In this document: piece by piece, positions 26,605 to 35,514 of the stretch | How positions within the stretch are numbered: the first letter of the stretch is position 1 | Layout: every line of letters starts with the position of its first letter | Assembly: GCA_017465825.1 (NCBI GenBank) | Contig: JAFTVI010000006.1 | Span: forward strand, 142,465 to 206,464 | Direction of reading: 5' to 3' | Length of the DNA stretch: 64,000 bases | Origin: Clostridia bacterium | GTDB taxonomy: Bacteria; Bacillota; Clostridia; Oscillospirales; Acutalibacteraceae | Program-made: the position numbers and the translations under genes | The notes under the pieces: generated by a model | Told to the model about the DNA's origin: nothing | What the model saw: only the letters and a program-made list of their open reading frames with translations | The model's database searches: none

Positions 26605-27643
26605 ATTTTCCACCTTCCCATTTCAATAAAACTATCAACATAAATACTTTTCTATCACTTTCGGAAAACTCTAAGGAGAATTTTGAATCAAATTCCTCAT
26701 ACAACATATTTAGTGTATCTAATTGATTATCGGGTAACTCATTCTCATTCTCTGTTAAATAACTTGCGATAAGTTTTTCATTTGTTTTCAACTCTACAGA
26801 CATTGAATAGTGCTGAGTTATAGAAACCAATGATGCCTTATACTTTCGAATTGTACGAGGTGCTGTGATATTAGCACTTATAAATTTCTCTGCCTCAGAT
26901 ATAGAATTATCTGTCAAAGATGAGTGTTTACAAAGCATACTATGTAGTTCTTGTTTCGTTATTCCCTTGTTTTGCACTAATTCATTATAACTATTAGACT
27001 TCATCTCATAACAAGCTTTTGTTTCAACCGTATCTTTGATTAAGCGATATAATGCGTTGGGTTTCTCAGGTTCGCATCCTATGATTTGTTCAAAACTACC
27101 AATAATTTTACCGCGTAAGTCATTGTCGGGATTCAGCAAATTCATAGAGGTGTAAATAAATCCTACATTATTTAAATCAATCGTTGGACCTAATTCGCTG
27201 TTAAGTGCTTCGCGAATTTTCTTTTGTGTTTTTTCGTCTAAAGAAGCAAAATCAAGTGTTTCGTATTCTGAATATACTTTATTTCCTATTTTAAGAAAAG
27301 CATTTGAAACAATAGCAATTTTAATTGGTACCGAAGGATTAAATGCATTTTTCAGAAGGTAAAGTCTACCCATTATTGATTTTTCAGTTTTATCCTGTTT
27401 TGATAACTTTGTAAAAGTATATGGTGATTGAACTCTATGTGTTTTAACTTGATAAAATTCAAGGGAATTATTCAAATGAACTTCGATATCACACTTATAG
27501 TCAAAAACAACGCAAAAATCATCTTTTTCAAACAAATCAAACATTTTGCTTGCGCCCCAAAGCATTTCTAGGCGAAAACGATTTTTGCTAGATGAGCCGG
27601 ATGTATCAACTGGTATTTTTTCATATTCATCAATTATACTCAT
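26597..27643 (-). CDS. DUF4297/Cap4-like nuclease partner
   Basis: A 348-residue protein. The N-terminus has the hallmarks of a DUF4297-type PD-(D/E)xK nuclease: SSSKNRFRLEMLWGASKMFDLF, then Asp52 and Glu54 in CDIEV, then the core FYQVKTH with Lys67. The rest is helical and not recognised; it may sense or bind the ATPase. DUF4297 nucleases such as Cap4 degrade double-stranded DNA once activated. It is the first gene of the pair, with AAGGAGG ten bases before ATG. The missing third Lamassu component (LmuC) is not seen nearby. Confidence 0.65.
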   Translation of the reverse strand: MSIIDEYEKIPVDTSGSSSKNRFRLEMLWGASKMFDLFEKDDFCVVFDYKCDIEVHLNNSLEFYQVKTHRVQSPYTFTKLSKQDKTEKSIMGRLYLLKNAFNPSVPIKIAIVSNAFLKIGNKVYSEYETLDFASLDEKTQKKIREALNSELGPTIDLNNVGFIYTSMNLLNPDNDLRGKIIGSFEQIIGCEPEKPNALYRLIKDTVETKACYEMKSNSYNELVQNKGITKQELHSMLCKHSSLTDNSISEAEKFISANITAPRTIRKYKASLVSITQHYSMSVELKTNEKLIASYLTENENELPDNQLDTLNMLYEEFDSKFSLEFSESDRKVFMLIVLLKWEGGKYE

Positions 27644-28212
27644 CTAATCTTATCCTCCTTAACTTTTGATATGTCTTATTAATTCAGCTATTGCTTTTAT
27701 TATTTAATTTAAAATTTCAAGTAAATATTTCTGTACTTCTACTGCACTTTATTGGTTTCAGAATTGGCAAATAATTATCAATAGTGTGTGCGCGACATTC
27801 CATTTCTCAACCTTCATTTTTTTGGGATGTTTTTGCAATATTGAAAATTCATAGATCCTCTCTACTTTAATTATTAAGCATATTAGTTTTATTTTCCGAA
27901 ATATGTTTACTTAACATAAAAATATATCAATATATTACTTGCTTCAATTAACTCTACAAAAACGTGCCGTTTTTCAACAAAAATGTTGTATTTATCCCTA
28001 GTTTTGATATCAAAAACGTCAACCCGTCCTGTAGCCTGTACTTTTTTAGTAAGACAGGTGATTTTGTTATTGTAACATTTCCACAAATCAACTTTCTTGA
28101 AATTATGTATTTCGACAAATTTTAAAAATTAGTCATTTAAAGTGTTACTTTTTCTTGTTATCTGCACTTTATAAATATAAGAGAATTCATATAAAACCAA
28201 GGAAAAGTAATT
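27644..28212. other. 570-base AT-rich region without a gene
   Basis: Separates the divergent nuclease pair from the LytTR gene. It contains a partly paired segment near 28030-28065 (CCTGTAGCCTGTAC, then AAGACAGG) and phrases such as TTTCGACAAA that echo the repeats upstream of TnpV. I see no open frame or recognised RNA. Confidence 0.4.
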
Positions 28213-28683
28213 ATGACAGTAAATGAAGTTAAAACAAAAGCAGAAATAATTGAGATATTAGATACAAACGGTATAGATTACAGAATGACAACATGTTTCG
28301 GGCATGAAAGAATTTGTATTTCATTGGGTGATGAAGTAAATTGTAATTCTGCGATAATTGTTCAGACCTGCAACAAAGATGTGCTTTGCAAAGTATATCT
28401 TAACGAAATTATGTTTATTGCAATCGAAAACAGAAAATCAGTTCTGTATCTGACTGACAAAAAGATTGAAACGCACTACTCAATAGATTATTGGAAAGAA
28501 ATACTTGATGCAGAGGTTTTCGTTCAGCCTCATTACAGCTACATAGTAAATCTGAATTATGTTGATGAAGTGACAAAGGATTTTGTTAAAGTTAAGTATA
28601 ATGTCAAAGAATATTCTGTATATACATCATCAAGAAAAATCGGAGCGTTCAGAAAAGCTTTCTTAAAATTCAGCGGACATTAA
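28213..28683 (+). CDS. LytTR-domain DNA-binding protein
   Basis: A 156-residue protein whose C-terminal 95 residues form a LytTR DNA-binding domain: FVQPHYSYIVNLNYVDEV and the basic ending YTSSRKIGAFRKAFLKF. The first 60 or so residues do not show receiver motifs, so it is a stand-alone regulator rather than a classic AgrA-type response regulator. A weak AAGGA site precedes the ATG. Target genes are unknown; the nearby operon at 28782 has its own promoter and is one candidate. Confidence 0.8.
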   Translation: MTVNEVKTKAEIIEILDTNGIDYRMTTCFGHERICISLGDEVNCNSAIIVQTCNKDVLCKVYLNEIMFIAIENRKSVLYLTDKKIETHYSIDYWKEILDAEVFVQPHYSYIVNLNYVDEVTKDFVKVKYNVKEYSVYTSSRKIGAFRKAFLKFSGH

Positions 28684-28690
28684 TATAACA

Positions 28691-28731
28691 AACATCACCT
28701 CGATCAGAAAAGACCGGGGTGATGTTGCTTT
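28691..28731 (+). terminator. Terminator after the LytTR gene
   Basis: AACATCACC pairs with GGTGATGTT around a loop, followed by GCTTTATT. Confidence 0.75.
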
Positions 28732-28781
28732 ATTCAAACAATTAATGTATAATGGTTGTATCAAAGTACGAGGATATAATT

Positions 28782-29693
28782 ATGGATAAAAACAAAGCAA
28801 TAAAATATGTTTTGCAAAATGCACGGCATCTTGAATTAGCTGTTTACAAATATTACTTTGAAAATGAATCAAGTCAAGCTGTTATTGATGAGCTTTCAAA
28901 ATTTCAGAATGATGACGGTGGATTCGGACATGCTCTTGAGCCTGATTTCTTTAATCCCGATTCAAGTCCCATTGCGACGAATGACGCTATTATTACTCTC
29001 TCCCGTGTAAATGCACTTGACAGAGATTCTGATATAGTAAAAGGAATAGTAAGATATTTGGCATCTCACGATTCTTTTGACGAAGACAAAAAGCGTTGGC
29101 TGTTTGCGATAGACAGCAACAAGGATTATCCTCATGCAATATGGTGGGAGAAAAAGGGCGACGGTATCAGCAAATTTAATCCGTCTGTTTCTCTGGCTGC
29201 ATTTATGGTTTGTTACGGCAACCGCACTTCTCTTTATGAAGAAATCATAAAAGAGGGATTTGAGTATCTTCAAACCGGCAGAGAAGTCAGTGGCGATGAT
29301 ATAAATTGTTATCTGTTGGCATACGAGCTCTTAACAAAAAACGGCATCAATAATATCATTGATATAAATGTTTTCAAAAATTTGTTATGTAAGGCTGTTG
29401 AAAATTGCATTTGCAAAGATACAGAGAAATATGGTGTTGAATATGTTCCGATGCCTTCAACTATATTTACCGGCAGATATATGGAGTTTATTACTACTGA
29501 AATTGAACCGTTAATTGCTGCAGAAAAAGATATTTTAGGTAAACTGCAAATGGAAGACGGTAGCTTTGATATTACTTGGAAATGGTACACTCCATATCCC
29601 GATGAATATGAACAGGCACGAGTTTGGTGGCGTCCTCGCATTACTATTGAAAAACTTCTTTTTAATGAAATTCAGATAGGAGAATCATTATGA
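28782..29693 (+). CDS. Prenyltransferase/squalene-oxidase-repeat-like protein
   Basis: A 303-residue soluble alpha/alpha-barrel protein. QNDDGGFGHALEPD near the start and QMEDGSFDITWKWY near the end are Q-x-x-D-G-x-F repeats of the kind found in terpene cyclases and protein prenyltransferases. The catalytic acid motifs of real cyclases are not evident, so a binding or unknown hydrolytic role is as likely. ATG 28782 is chosen because GAGGATATAATT lies before it. Its stop overlaps the next ATG (ATGA), so it is co-translated with the Nudix gene. Confidence 0.6.
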   Translation: MDKNKAIKYVLQNARHLELAVYKYYFENESSQAVIDELSKFQNDDGGFGHALEPDFFNPDSSPIATNDAIITLSRVNALDRDSDIVKGIVRYLASHDSFDEDKKRWLFAIDSNKDYPHAIWWEKKGDGISKFNPSVSLAAFMVCYGNRTSLYEEIIKEGFEYLQTGREVSGDDINCYLLAYELLTKNGINNIIDINVFKNLLCKAVENCICKDTEKYGVEYVPMPSTIFTGRYMEFITTEIEPLIAAEKDILGKLQMEDGSFDITWKWYTPYPDEYEQARVWWRPRITIEKLLFNEIQIGESL

Positions 29694-30136
29694 GTTATAT
29701 CGGCGATATGAGAAAATTTGTAGGTCATTCACCTATTATGGCGGTTGCAGCAATGGCTATTCTTTATAATGAAGAAAAAGGTATACTTCTTGAAAAGAGA
29801 ACAGACACGGGAGAATGGTGCACTCCCGGTGGTGCTATTGAACTCGGGGAATCTTTAGAGTATGCTCTTAAAAGAGAAATCAAAGAAGAAACAAATCTTG
29901 ATTTCACAAATCCTAAGCTGTTTGATATTAAGGCAAATGTACATATGGTTTATCCCAACGGCGATGAAGTGTATTACACCGATATCGTGTATGAAATCAA
30001 TGATTTTTATGGTGAATTAAAACATGACGGTGAAAGCACCGAATTAAGATTTTTTGATATAAACAATCTTCCCGAAAACATAATGCCTACTCAGATAGGG
30101 TATATTGAAAAGTTTGTTTCAGAAAAAATCAAATAA
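29690..30136 (+). CDS. Nudix hydrolase
   Basis: A 148-residue pyrophosphohydrolase. The Nudix box reads GGAIELGES, then REIKEETNL, matching Gx5Ex7REUxEExGU, with the EIKEE glutamates as metal ligands. The N-terminal MAVAAMAILYNEEKGILLEK is the usual first strand. It would cleave a nucleoside diphosphate linked to another group; the substrate is unknown. It lies second in a cotranscribed row with 4-base overlap to the gene before. Confidence 0.88.
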   Translation: MSYIGDMRKFVGHSPIMAVAAMAILYNEEKGILLEKRTDTGEWCTPGGAIELGESLEYALKREIKEETNLDFTNPKLFDIKANVHMVYPNGDEVYYTDIVYEINDFYGELKHDGESTELRFFDINNLPENIMPTQIGYIEKFVSEKIK

Positions 30137-30166
30137 TCATAGGTGTTAAATATTAAGGTGATAAAT

Positions 30167-30565
30167 ATGGAAATAAGTGAGTTTATCAAACAGCGAAATA
30201 TAGAAGTTAGAGACAATGCACATTTAAGGGTTATCAATTGTTTTTATCCATATCTCCGCAGCGTTTCCGGTGATGAACGATTACTGGCGTCAGTTCTTGA
30301 AAAACTTCTGGGTATTGATTTAACAGATGATTTTGTTATTACCGCCTGTTTTAATGGTGTAAACGACGGCAGTCAGCCACCTTACGATAATGTTGACCTC
30401 TATATTAAGTTGAATAACGATGTAAAAGTTTTTGTTTACGGCAGAAAACATGAACATCTTGCTGAACTAAAAGAAAATGAGTATACTGTTTTTGTTCTTA
30501 ATGATTCACTTGATAACATTGCGAGAATCAATAGAAATGTATTTATTGGTGAGGGATTGATATGA
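30167..30565 (+). CDS. Unknown cytoplasmic protein in Nudix operon
   Basis: A 132-residue soluble, acidic protein with no motif I recognise; it contains FNGVNDGSQPPYDNVDLYIKL and a basic patch near YGRKHEHLAEL. ATG 30167 has AAGGTGATAAAT before it, whereas the upstream ATG has no ribosome site. Its stop overlaps the following ATG, so it belongs to the same operon. Function unknown. Confidence 0.5.
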   Translation: MEISEFIKQRNIEVRDNAHLRVINCFYPYLRSVSGDERLLASVLEKLLGIDLTDDFVITACFNGVNDGSQPPYDNVDLYIKLNNDVKVFVYGRKHEHLAELKENEYTVFVLNDSLDNIARINRNVFIGEGLI

Positions 30566-31386
30566 AAAAACAATTCAATAAAATAAAAAAGTTTATAAAA
30601 ATTTCAAAAGGAACTACCGATATTATTTACATTTTTTTGACTGCTGTTTTTATCACAATAGCATTGTTGATTTTAGTATGCTTATTTGAGCAATGGAACA
30701 TTCATGTGCCCGGAAGCAGAGAAATGTGGATAGGTTTAATAGGTGCATTGTTAGGTGGCGTATACACAATGTTAGGTGTGAAAATGACCATCAATTATCA
30801 ATCAAAAGTGGATAATGAAAAGGACCGATTATCAAACATTCCTATATTAAAATTTGAAACAGGTTATTCAACTATGACTGATTTTAATGGTGACGGGATT
30901 TTCTCAATAGACAAAAATTCAATATACACAACAGCCTTTCCTCAAGACGAAACAAAGCCCTATCCCACACTTACAATTTCTCTGGCTAATAATAATTCAG
31001 CATTTGATATTTATATTGAATCATTCGTAACTTTGGAAAATATGAATAATAGTTTTGATAGAGAGTTTTTCTTTCCTCAAGAATATAGACTTGTGTCAAA
31101 TGAAAAAGTACAATATATGCTCTATGTTATAGATTACGAAAAATATAGTTGTAGCAATGTTTTAGGTGTAGTTAGAATTGCATATTCGGATATTTTTGGA
31201 AATGCATATTATCAAGATGTTGCTGTGGCTTATTATGAAGATATTGAATCTCTTGACAACTTGTTGGAAATAGAACACATTAGAATGCCTATCCTTAAAA
31301 AAGATGCATTAGATTTATCTGAAATAATCAAAATAGAATATGGTTATTTGCACACTGAAAATATTGAAGAGCAAAATAATACATAA
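30562..31386 (+). CDS. Two-TM membrane protein with soluble C-terminus
   Basis: A 274-residue protein with a basic N-terminus, a hydrophobic helix at about residues 22-45 and a second near 57-75 (GLIGALLGGVYTMLGV). A soluble beta-rich C-terminal domain of about 190 residues follows. The double-helix anchor plus cytosolic sensor-like domain is common among phage-associated and defence-associated unknowns, but I recognise no family. It starts inside the end of the preceding gene (ATGA overlap). Confidence 0.5.
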   Translation: MKKQFNKIKKFIKISKGTTDIIYIFLTAVFITIALLILVCLFEQWNIHVPGSREMWIGLIGALLGGVYTMLGVKMTINYQSKVDNEKDRLSNIPILKFETGYSTMTDFNGDGIFSIDKNSIYTTAFPQDETKPYPTLTISLANNNSAFDIYIESFVTLENMNNSFDREFFFPQEYRLVSNEKVQYMLYVIDYEKYSCSNVLGVVRIAYSDIFGNAYYQDVAVAYYEDIESLDNLLEIEHIRMPILKKDALDLSEIIKIEYGYLHTENIEEQNNT

Positions 31387-31395
31387 GGTGATTTT

Positions 31396-32121
31396 ATGAT
31401 TACTATAGGCAGAACAATTAGGTGGTATAACAATTACATAGATGAAGTTAATTTCTGTAAAGAAAACGGTTTTGATTTTATGCAGATTTGGTTCAAGAAG
31501 GGGCAGATAGTTTTAGACAATATCCCCGAACCGAAAATCGAGTACATAAAGAAAATCTGTTTTCCTGTTATCTTTCACGCTGTTTTTACACCAGCAGACA
31601 TTGATTTGTATGGTGATACTTTGCTTGATATGGTTCAATATCTTGGCGATACCGAAGTCATTATCCATCCTGTTTACAATAAAGAAAACGTAACCGAAAA
31701 CACAGAACTGGAACTTATTGAAAAAACAGTTGAGTTTTCACGAAAAGTAAAAAGCAGAGGTATTACTTGGTATTTAGAAAATAACAGCATCATTGATAAG
31801 TTTCACTATAAAAAAGAAGAATTGCTGATGTTATACAATGCAGATAATTATGTAGAGCAACTGTTGGACGTAGCCCATATTGATAACTATGAACATCTGA
31901 AAGAGATAATTGATGTGAAATATCCTAAATGTTTGCATGTCGCAGGAAAGCACTTCAGCAAAGAACACGAACATCTGTCATTAACCCAAGGAGATATTGA
32001 CTATAATCTTGTATTCAAACAGTATTTACAGGATTTCGACGGTAGAATAATTCTTGAAGTTGTTGATACAGACGAAGAAATCATCAAATCAAAAGAAATT
32101 ATTGAAAAGGCAATAGGATAA
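31396..32121 (+). CDS. Xylose-isomerase-like TIM-barrel protein
   Basis: A 241-residue protein in the AP-endonuclease-2/sugar isomerase superfamily. FCKENGFDFMQIWF, VIFHAVFTP, EVIIHPVYN, WYLENNS, LLDVAHI and CLHVAGK are the successive barrel strands, and the final DGRIILEVVD gives a metal-binding Glu; His and Glu residues at these strand ends usually bind divalent metal. It may act on a sugar or a small metabolite, or be non-catalytic. It is the last gene of the 28782 operon and is followed by a terminator. Confidence 0.7.
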   Translation: MITIGRTIRWYNNYIDEVNFCKENGFDFMQIWFKKGQIVLDNIPEPKIEYIKKICFPVIFHAVFTPADIDLYGDTLLDMVQYLGDTEVIIHPVYNKENVTENTELELIEKTVEFSRKVKSRGITWYLENNSIIDKFHYKKEELLMLYNADNYVEQLLDVAHIDNYEHLKEIIDVKYPKCLHVAGKHFSKEHEHLSLTQGDIDYNLVFKQYLQDFDGRIILEVVDTDEEIIKSKEIIEKAIG

Positions 32122-32128
32122 AATGTAA

Positions 32129-32158
32129 GGATAGCTTTTTAATCGGAGCTATCCTTTA
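32129..32158 (+). terminator. Terminator of the 28782 operon
   Basis: GGATAGCT/AGCTATCC, a perfect 8-bp stem with a 10-base loop, followed by TTTAT. Confidence 0.8.
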
Positions 32159-32270
32159 TCATTTTTATTGCTTTCAACGATTGGTTGAAATGCCAAACTG
32201 TTTTCTGTAAAAGAGTTATTAAAATTACTTGCAATGTATGTTAAAATAAAAGCATAGGGAGGTAATAGCT

Positions 32271-33090
32271 ATGAACATCGGTAAAATTATATCTGCAAAA
32301 AGAAAGGAACTCGGAATCACTCAGCAAGTTTTAGCTGACAGGTTACATGTTTCATTTCAGGCAATTTCAAAGTGGGAGAACGGAATATCATATCCCGATA
32401 TCGAAACATTACCGCTTATTGCATCAGCACTTAATATTTCAATAGAATCTCTTCTGGGCTATCCCACAAGATCTTTAACAGAATACGACAATCACTATGC
32501 GGGTAAAGAATATTATTGGGGATTAGAGCCAAACAAACTTTGCTATGAAATAATGCAAAGAAAGCCCCCGGTTAAACCGCATAAAGTACTTGATATCGGT
32601 TGCGGTGAAGGAAAAGATGCAGTATTTCTTGCCAAAAACGGCTATGATGTAACAGCATTTGATGTTTCCGACACGGGAATACAAAAAGCAAAAGCACTTG
32701 CTGAAATTCACGGTGTAACGGTTGATTTCTTCAAAGCCGATATAAAAGATTTCAGAATAGAAGCCGATTATGATATTATTTTCTCAAGTGGTGTATTTCA
32801 TTATATTCCTCATAATTTAAGGCAAAGTGTTATTGATAACCTGAAAGCACATACAAAAATTGGCGGTTTGAATGTCATAAATGTATTTGTAGGTAAGTCT
32901 TTTTATTCCATCTGCTCCTGATATGGAAAAAGAAGAATTACAGGTTGATACTTGGAAATCAGGTGAACTGTTCACATACTATCACGATTGGCTTTTTCAT
33001 AAATGCGAAGAAATTATTTTTAATTGTAACAGTGGCGGTGTTCCACATAAGCACTGCAAGAATGTATTAATTGCAGAAAAAACCATATAA
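32271..33090 (+). pseudogene. XRE regulator fused to SAM methyltransferase, frameshifted
   Basis: The reading frame starts with an XRE helix-turn-helix (GITQQVLADRLHVSFQAISK, residues 15-34) joined to a class I SAM-dependent methyltransferase of the TehB type (VLDIGCGEGKDAVFLAKNG, then DVTAFDVS). It stops at 32921 after 216 residues. One base further on, the expected C-terminal third (PSAPDMEKEELQVDTW to KNVLIAEKTI) continues in the next frame to TAA at 33088. The shift falls at or near the five T at 32900-32904, so this is a one-base slip, either a real mutation or an assembly error. The start is firm, with GGGAGG eight bases before ATG. Confidence 0.8.
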
Positions 33091-33135
33091 AATGTTCCGC
33101 ACCATAGCAATCTGCTATAATGCGGATTTTTCACT

Positions 33136-34005
33136 TTATTTCTTTACAACAGGAACCCATATTTCACTACGGTAATCGGGACTACCCATATTACCCTCGG
33201 TATAAGCCTCAATATCCATTTCATAGGTAGGCTCATAACCTGATGTTGGGAAGAATTCTGAAACAATTTTGTGCCACATATCCTGCATAGCTTTAGGCAT
33301 AGCACCTTTGCATTCAAATACTGCCCACGTTCTTGCAGGAATTGTGCTTTTTCTGAAGCCTTCGGGAATTTCAATGTTTTCATCACATTTTGCTGCGATT
33401 GAATAATCAAAAGTCGTTGCGTTTTCGGGAAGATTTCCATAGCACACACCCAATATGAAGGTTTTGTCTGTAGTTAATTCAGTTAATTTCTTAACAGTAC
33501 CGTCTTTGTGAGAACGTGTCCAGAAGTCAGGAATACTCTTGGCATTTTCTGAATTTTCAACAGTGTGTGCTTCAACCTTTTCAATAATACCAAAAGCCTC
33601 TTTTTCTACAATTTTGTAGTCCATTATACTGCCTCCGCTTAATGTAATTTTTACAGTAAGGCGAGAAAAAGATTTGAGTTTTGAACCGTCCTTCTTTGCT
33701 TCGGATGGAGTTGTGCCGTGAAATTTTGCAAATGCTCTTGTGAAGCTTTCAGGGCTTTCATAGCCGTATTTCAATGCAACATCAATTACTTTTTTATCAG
33801 TAGCGCACAACTCACTGCCGGCAAGTGTAAGCCGTCTGTTTCTGATGTAATCACCTAAAGTGATTCCGCACAAAATACTGAAAATTCTTTGAAAATAAAA
33901 CTCCGAACAAGCCGCTTCTTTTGCAACAAGCTCCATATCAATTTCATCTGTAAGATGATTCTCAATATAATTTATTGCATTCTGTATGCCTGTAACCCAA
34001 TCCAT
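33136..34005 (-). CDS. AraC-family regulator with GyrI-like domain
   Basis: A 289-residue transcription factor. Residues 1-105 hold two helix-turn-helix units of the AraC type (LVAKEAACSEFYFQRIF and VIDVALKYGYESPESFTRAF, then FHGTTPSEAK). Residues about 125-289 form a GyrI-like effector-binding domain, including YGNLPENATTFDYSIAA and RTWAVFECKG, which binds small lipophilic or drug-like ligands in relatives such as Rob. It probably activates a gene in response to such a molecule. GAGGTG lies before the ATG. No obvious efflux target is adjacent. Confidence 0.88.
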   Translation of the reverse strand: MDWVTGIQNAINYIENHLTDEIDMELVAKEAACSEFYFQRIFSILCGITLGDYIRNRRLTLAGSELCATDKKVIDVALKYGYESPESFTRAFAKFHGTTPSEAKKDGSKLKSFSRLTVKITLSGGSIMDYKIVEKEAFGIIEKVEAHTVENSENAKSIPDFWTRSHKDGTVKKLTELTTDKTFILGVCYGNLPENATTFDYSIAAKCDENIEIPEGFRKSTIPARTWAVFECKGAMPKAMQDMWHKIVSEFFPTSGYEPTYEMDIEAYTEGNMGSPDYRSEIWVPVVKK

Positions 34006-34141
34006 ATACTCACCTCATTGTGTGATTACATTATAAAGCAAAAGGAATGATTGTTCCTGACTTTTTATGCTCAGTGCTGTATGGATATATTTTAACATAC
34101 TTTATCTGTTGTTTCAATTAATGTGATATTCTTTTTGGTTA

Positions 34142-34170
34142 TTGAAATAACGTAATGGTTGTGCTACAAT
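34142..34170 (+). promoter_or_regulatory. Promoter of the attenuated phosphotransferase gene
   Basis: TTGAAA, exactly 17 bases, then TACAAT. It lies 312 bases upstream of the phosphotransferase start and about 50 bases before the short leader peptide, giving a long untranslated leader. Confidence 0.75.
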
Positions 34171-34218
34171 ATAGTTAAATAAATCTGCAAAAGCAGATGC
34201 CGAAAGGAGAACAATTGT

Positions 34219-34251
34219 ATGAAAGTTTTTTATGAGGTAATCGCATCTTAA
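34219..34251 (+). CDS. Ten-residue leader peptide (uORF)
   Basis: ATG to TAA encodes MKVFYEVIAS. It has a strong AAAGGAG site nine bases upstream, which a chance frame would seldom have. A hairpin ATCTGC/GCAGAT precedes it, and two terminator-like hairpins follow before the phosphotransferase gene. This is the layout of ribosome-mediated attenuation: a stalled ribosome on the leader would change the downstream folding. Confidence 0.6.
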   Translation: MKVFYEVIAS

Positions 34252-34349
34252 ACTGAATATGTGGTGCAAACGATAATCGAGGCAAAGGCCTCTGTGTTGT
34301 TGCGCCGTTTTAAAGTAACCTTTCGTGAATACTATAACTTTCGGTTGTA

Positions 34350-34437
34350 GCACACTTTAGGGTGTGTTATTTTTATGCCTAAAATCAGCCGTAGGAAGTA
34401 CCCACTAATTAGGGTTGCTTTCTACGGCATTTTTGTG
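34350..34437 (+). terminator. Two tandem attenuator hairpins
   Basis: CACAC/GTGTG closes at 34351-34366, followed by TTATTTTTAT. A stronger hairpin GCCGTAG/CTACGGC spans 34388-34428, followed by ATTTTTG. Both lie in the leader of the phosphotransferase, not after a gene, so they would abort transcription unless disarmed. A further large hairpin (GGTGCAA...TTGCGCC, with inner GAGGC/GCCTC) lies at about 34263-34310. Confidence 0.65.
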
Positions 34438-34481
34438 CCCATTTTCAGATGTTGTCAACATAAATATTTGGAGGAATAACA

Positions 34482-35444
34482 GTGAATAAAAATATAATAG
34501 AAAATAATTTTGATTTAAAAGTGTCTGACATAAAGCTTCTTGATAAGCATTTTGGCACTGAGCTTTATTTAATTAACACAGATGTCGGCAAATACATAGT
34601 TAAGGTTTTGCCTTTGTATATGGAAAATGTAAAAAACGAAGGTGAGCTTACCGAATATCTTTATAATCATGGACTTAAAGTTGCAAGATTTATGAAAAGC
34701 AATGAAAATGCTTACGTAGTAAAAACACCTGAATTTCAGTTTACCGTTCAACAGTTTATTGAAGGAGAATCACTATCGGTGAATACTGCACCTGATTGGT
34801 TCATCAGCAAATCGGCAGATTTTCTCGGACAAACCGCATTATTGTTGAAAGGTTATGAGGGATTATCGTTACGCTTTGGTAAAGAGTTCTTTTCAACCAA
34901 AACAGTTCGCAGGAAATTGTGGCAATACAACAAAGAACTCATCAAAGCGAAAATGATAAAAAATACGGATACTATACCTGTTTGGGAAGAACAAATCCGA
35001 CACCTCAAAAGAATATCTAAATTTCACATTGATACTAAAAAACTGACTTATACCAATTCGCACGGTGATTACCACATAGGTCAGGCTATCATACATAACA
35101 ATGATTTTACCGTTGTTGATTGGAGTTCAGCTTGTCGTTTGCCAATTTGCTTGGATGTTATAACTTCTTATGTATTTTCAAGTCCAGCTTGTGTTACAGG
35201 TAAAATCGATGCAGACGGACTAAAGAAATATATCAGGCAATTCACGGAAAAGTTTCCATTAACCAAGTATGACATAAAAGCAATGCCGTATGTGTTGTAT
35301 TATTGGCACTGTATGTGTAATTATCGTCCTGATGAACTTGTAGATATTCCTGACAGTTATAAAGCAATTGCCAAGCTCATAAATAACTTTCTGAATTGGC
35401 TTTATGATAATGTTGAAGAATTATCGAAAGAACTAATAAAATAA
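34482..35444 (+). CDS. APH-family (aminoglycoside phosphotransferase-like) kinase
   Basis: A 320-residue protein of the APH/choline-kinase fold. YIVKVLPL has the ATP-binding lysine, HGDYHIGQ is the catalytic loop with Asp in the base position (Gln where Asn is usual), and TVVDWSSA carries the metal-binding Asp. It phosphorylates a small hydroxyl compound; an antibiotic is possible given its leader but unproven. The start is GTG 34482 with GGAGG seven bases upstream. Expression is likely controlled by the leader peptide and attenuators before it. Confidence 0.75.
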   Translation: MNKNIIENNFDLKVSDIKLLDKHFGTELYLINTDVGKYIVKVLPLYMENVKNEGELTEYLYNHGLKVARFMKSNENAYVVKTPEFQFTVQQFIEGESLSVNTAPDWFISKSADFLGQTALLLKGYEGLSLRFGKEFFSTKTVRRKLWQYNKELIKAKMIKNTDTIPVWEEQIRHLKRISKFHIDTKKLTYTNSHGDYHIGQAIIHNNDFTVVDWSSACRLPICLDVITSYVFSSPACVTGKIDADGLKKYIRQFTEKFPLTKYDIKAMPYVLYYWHCMCNYRPDELVDIPDSYKAIAKLINNFLNWLYDNVEELSKELIK

Positions 35445-35452
35445 ACTAATTT

Positions 35453-35506
35453 GCCCCGTTAGGATTGCAGATTTTCTGCTTTCCCAACGGGGCCTTTCTT
35501 TTTTGT
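35453..35506 (+). terminator. Terminator after the phosphotransferase gene
   Basis: GCCCCGTT/AACGGGGC pairs across a loop containing its own GCAGA/TCTGC hairpin, followed by CTTTCTTTTTT. Confidence 0.85.
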
Positions 35507-35514
35507 TATTAATT

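Noticed and set aside
34114-34353. 79-codon minus frame
   Set aside because: It covers the attenuator leader in antisense, has no ribosome site and no protein-like composition.
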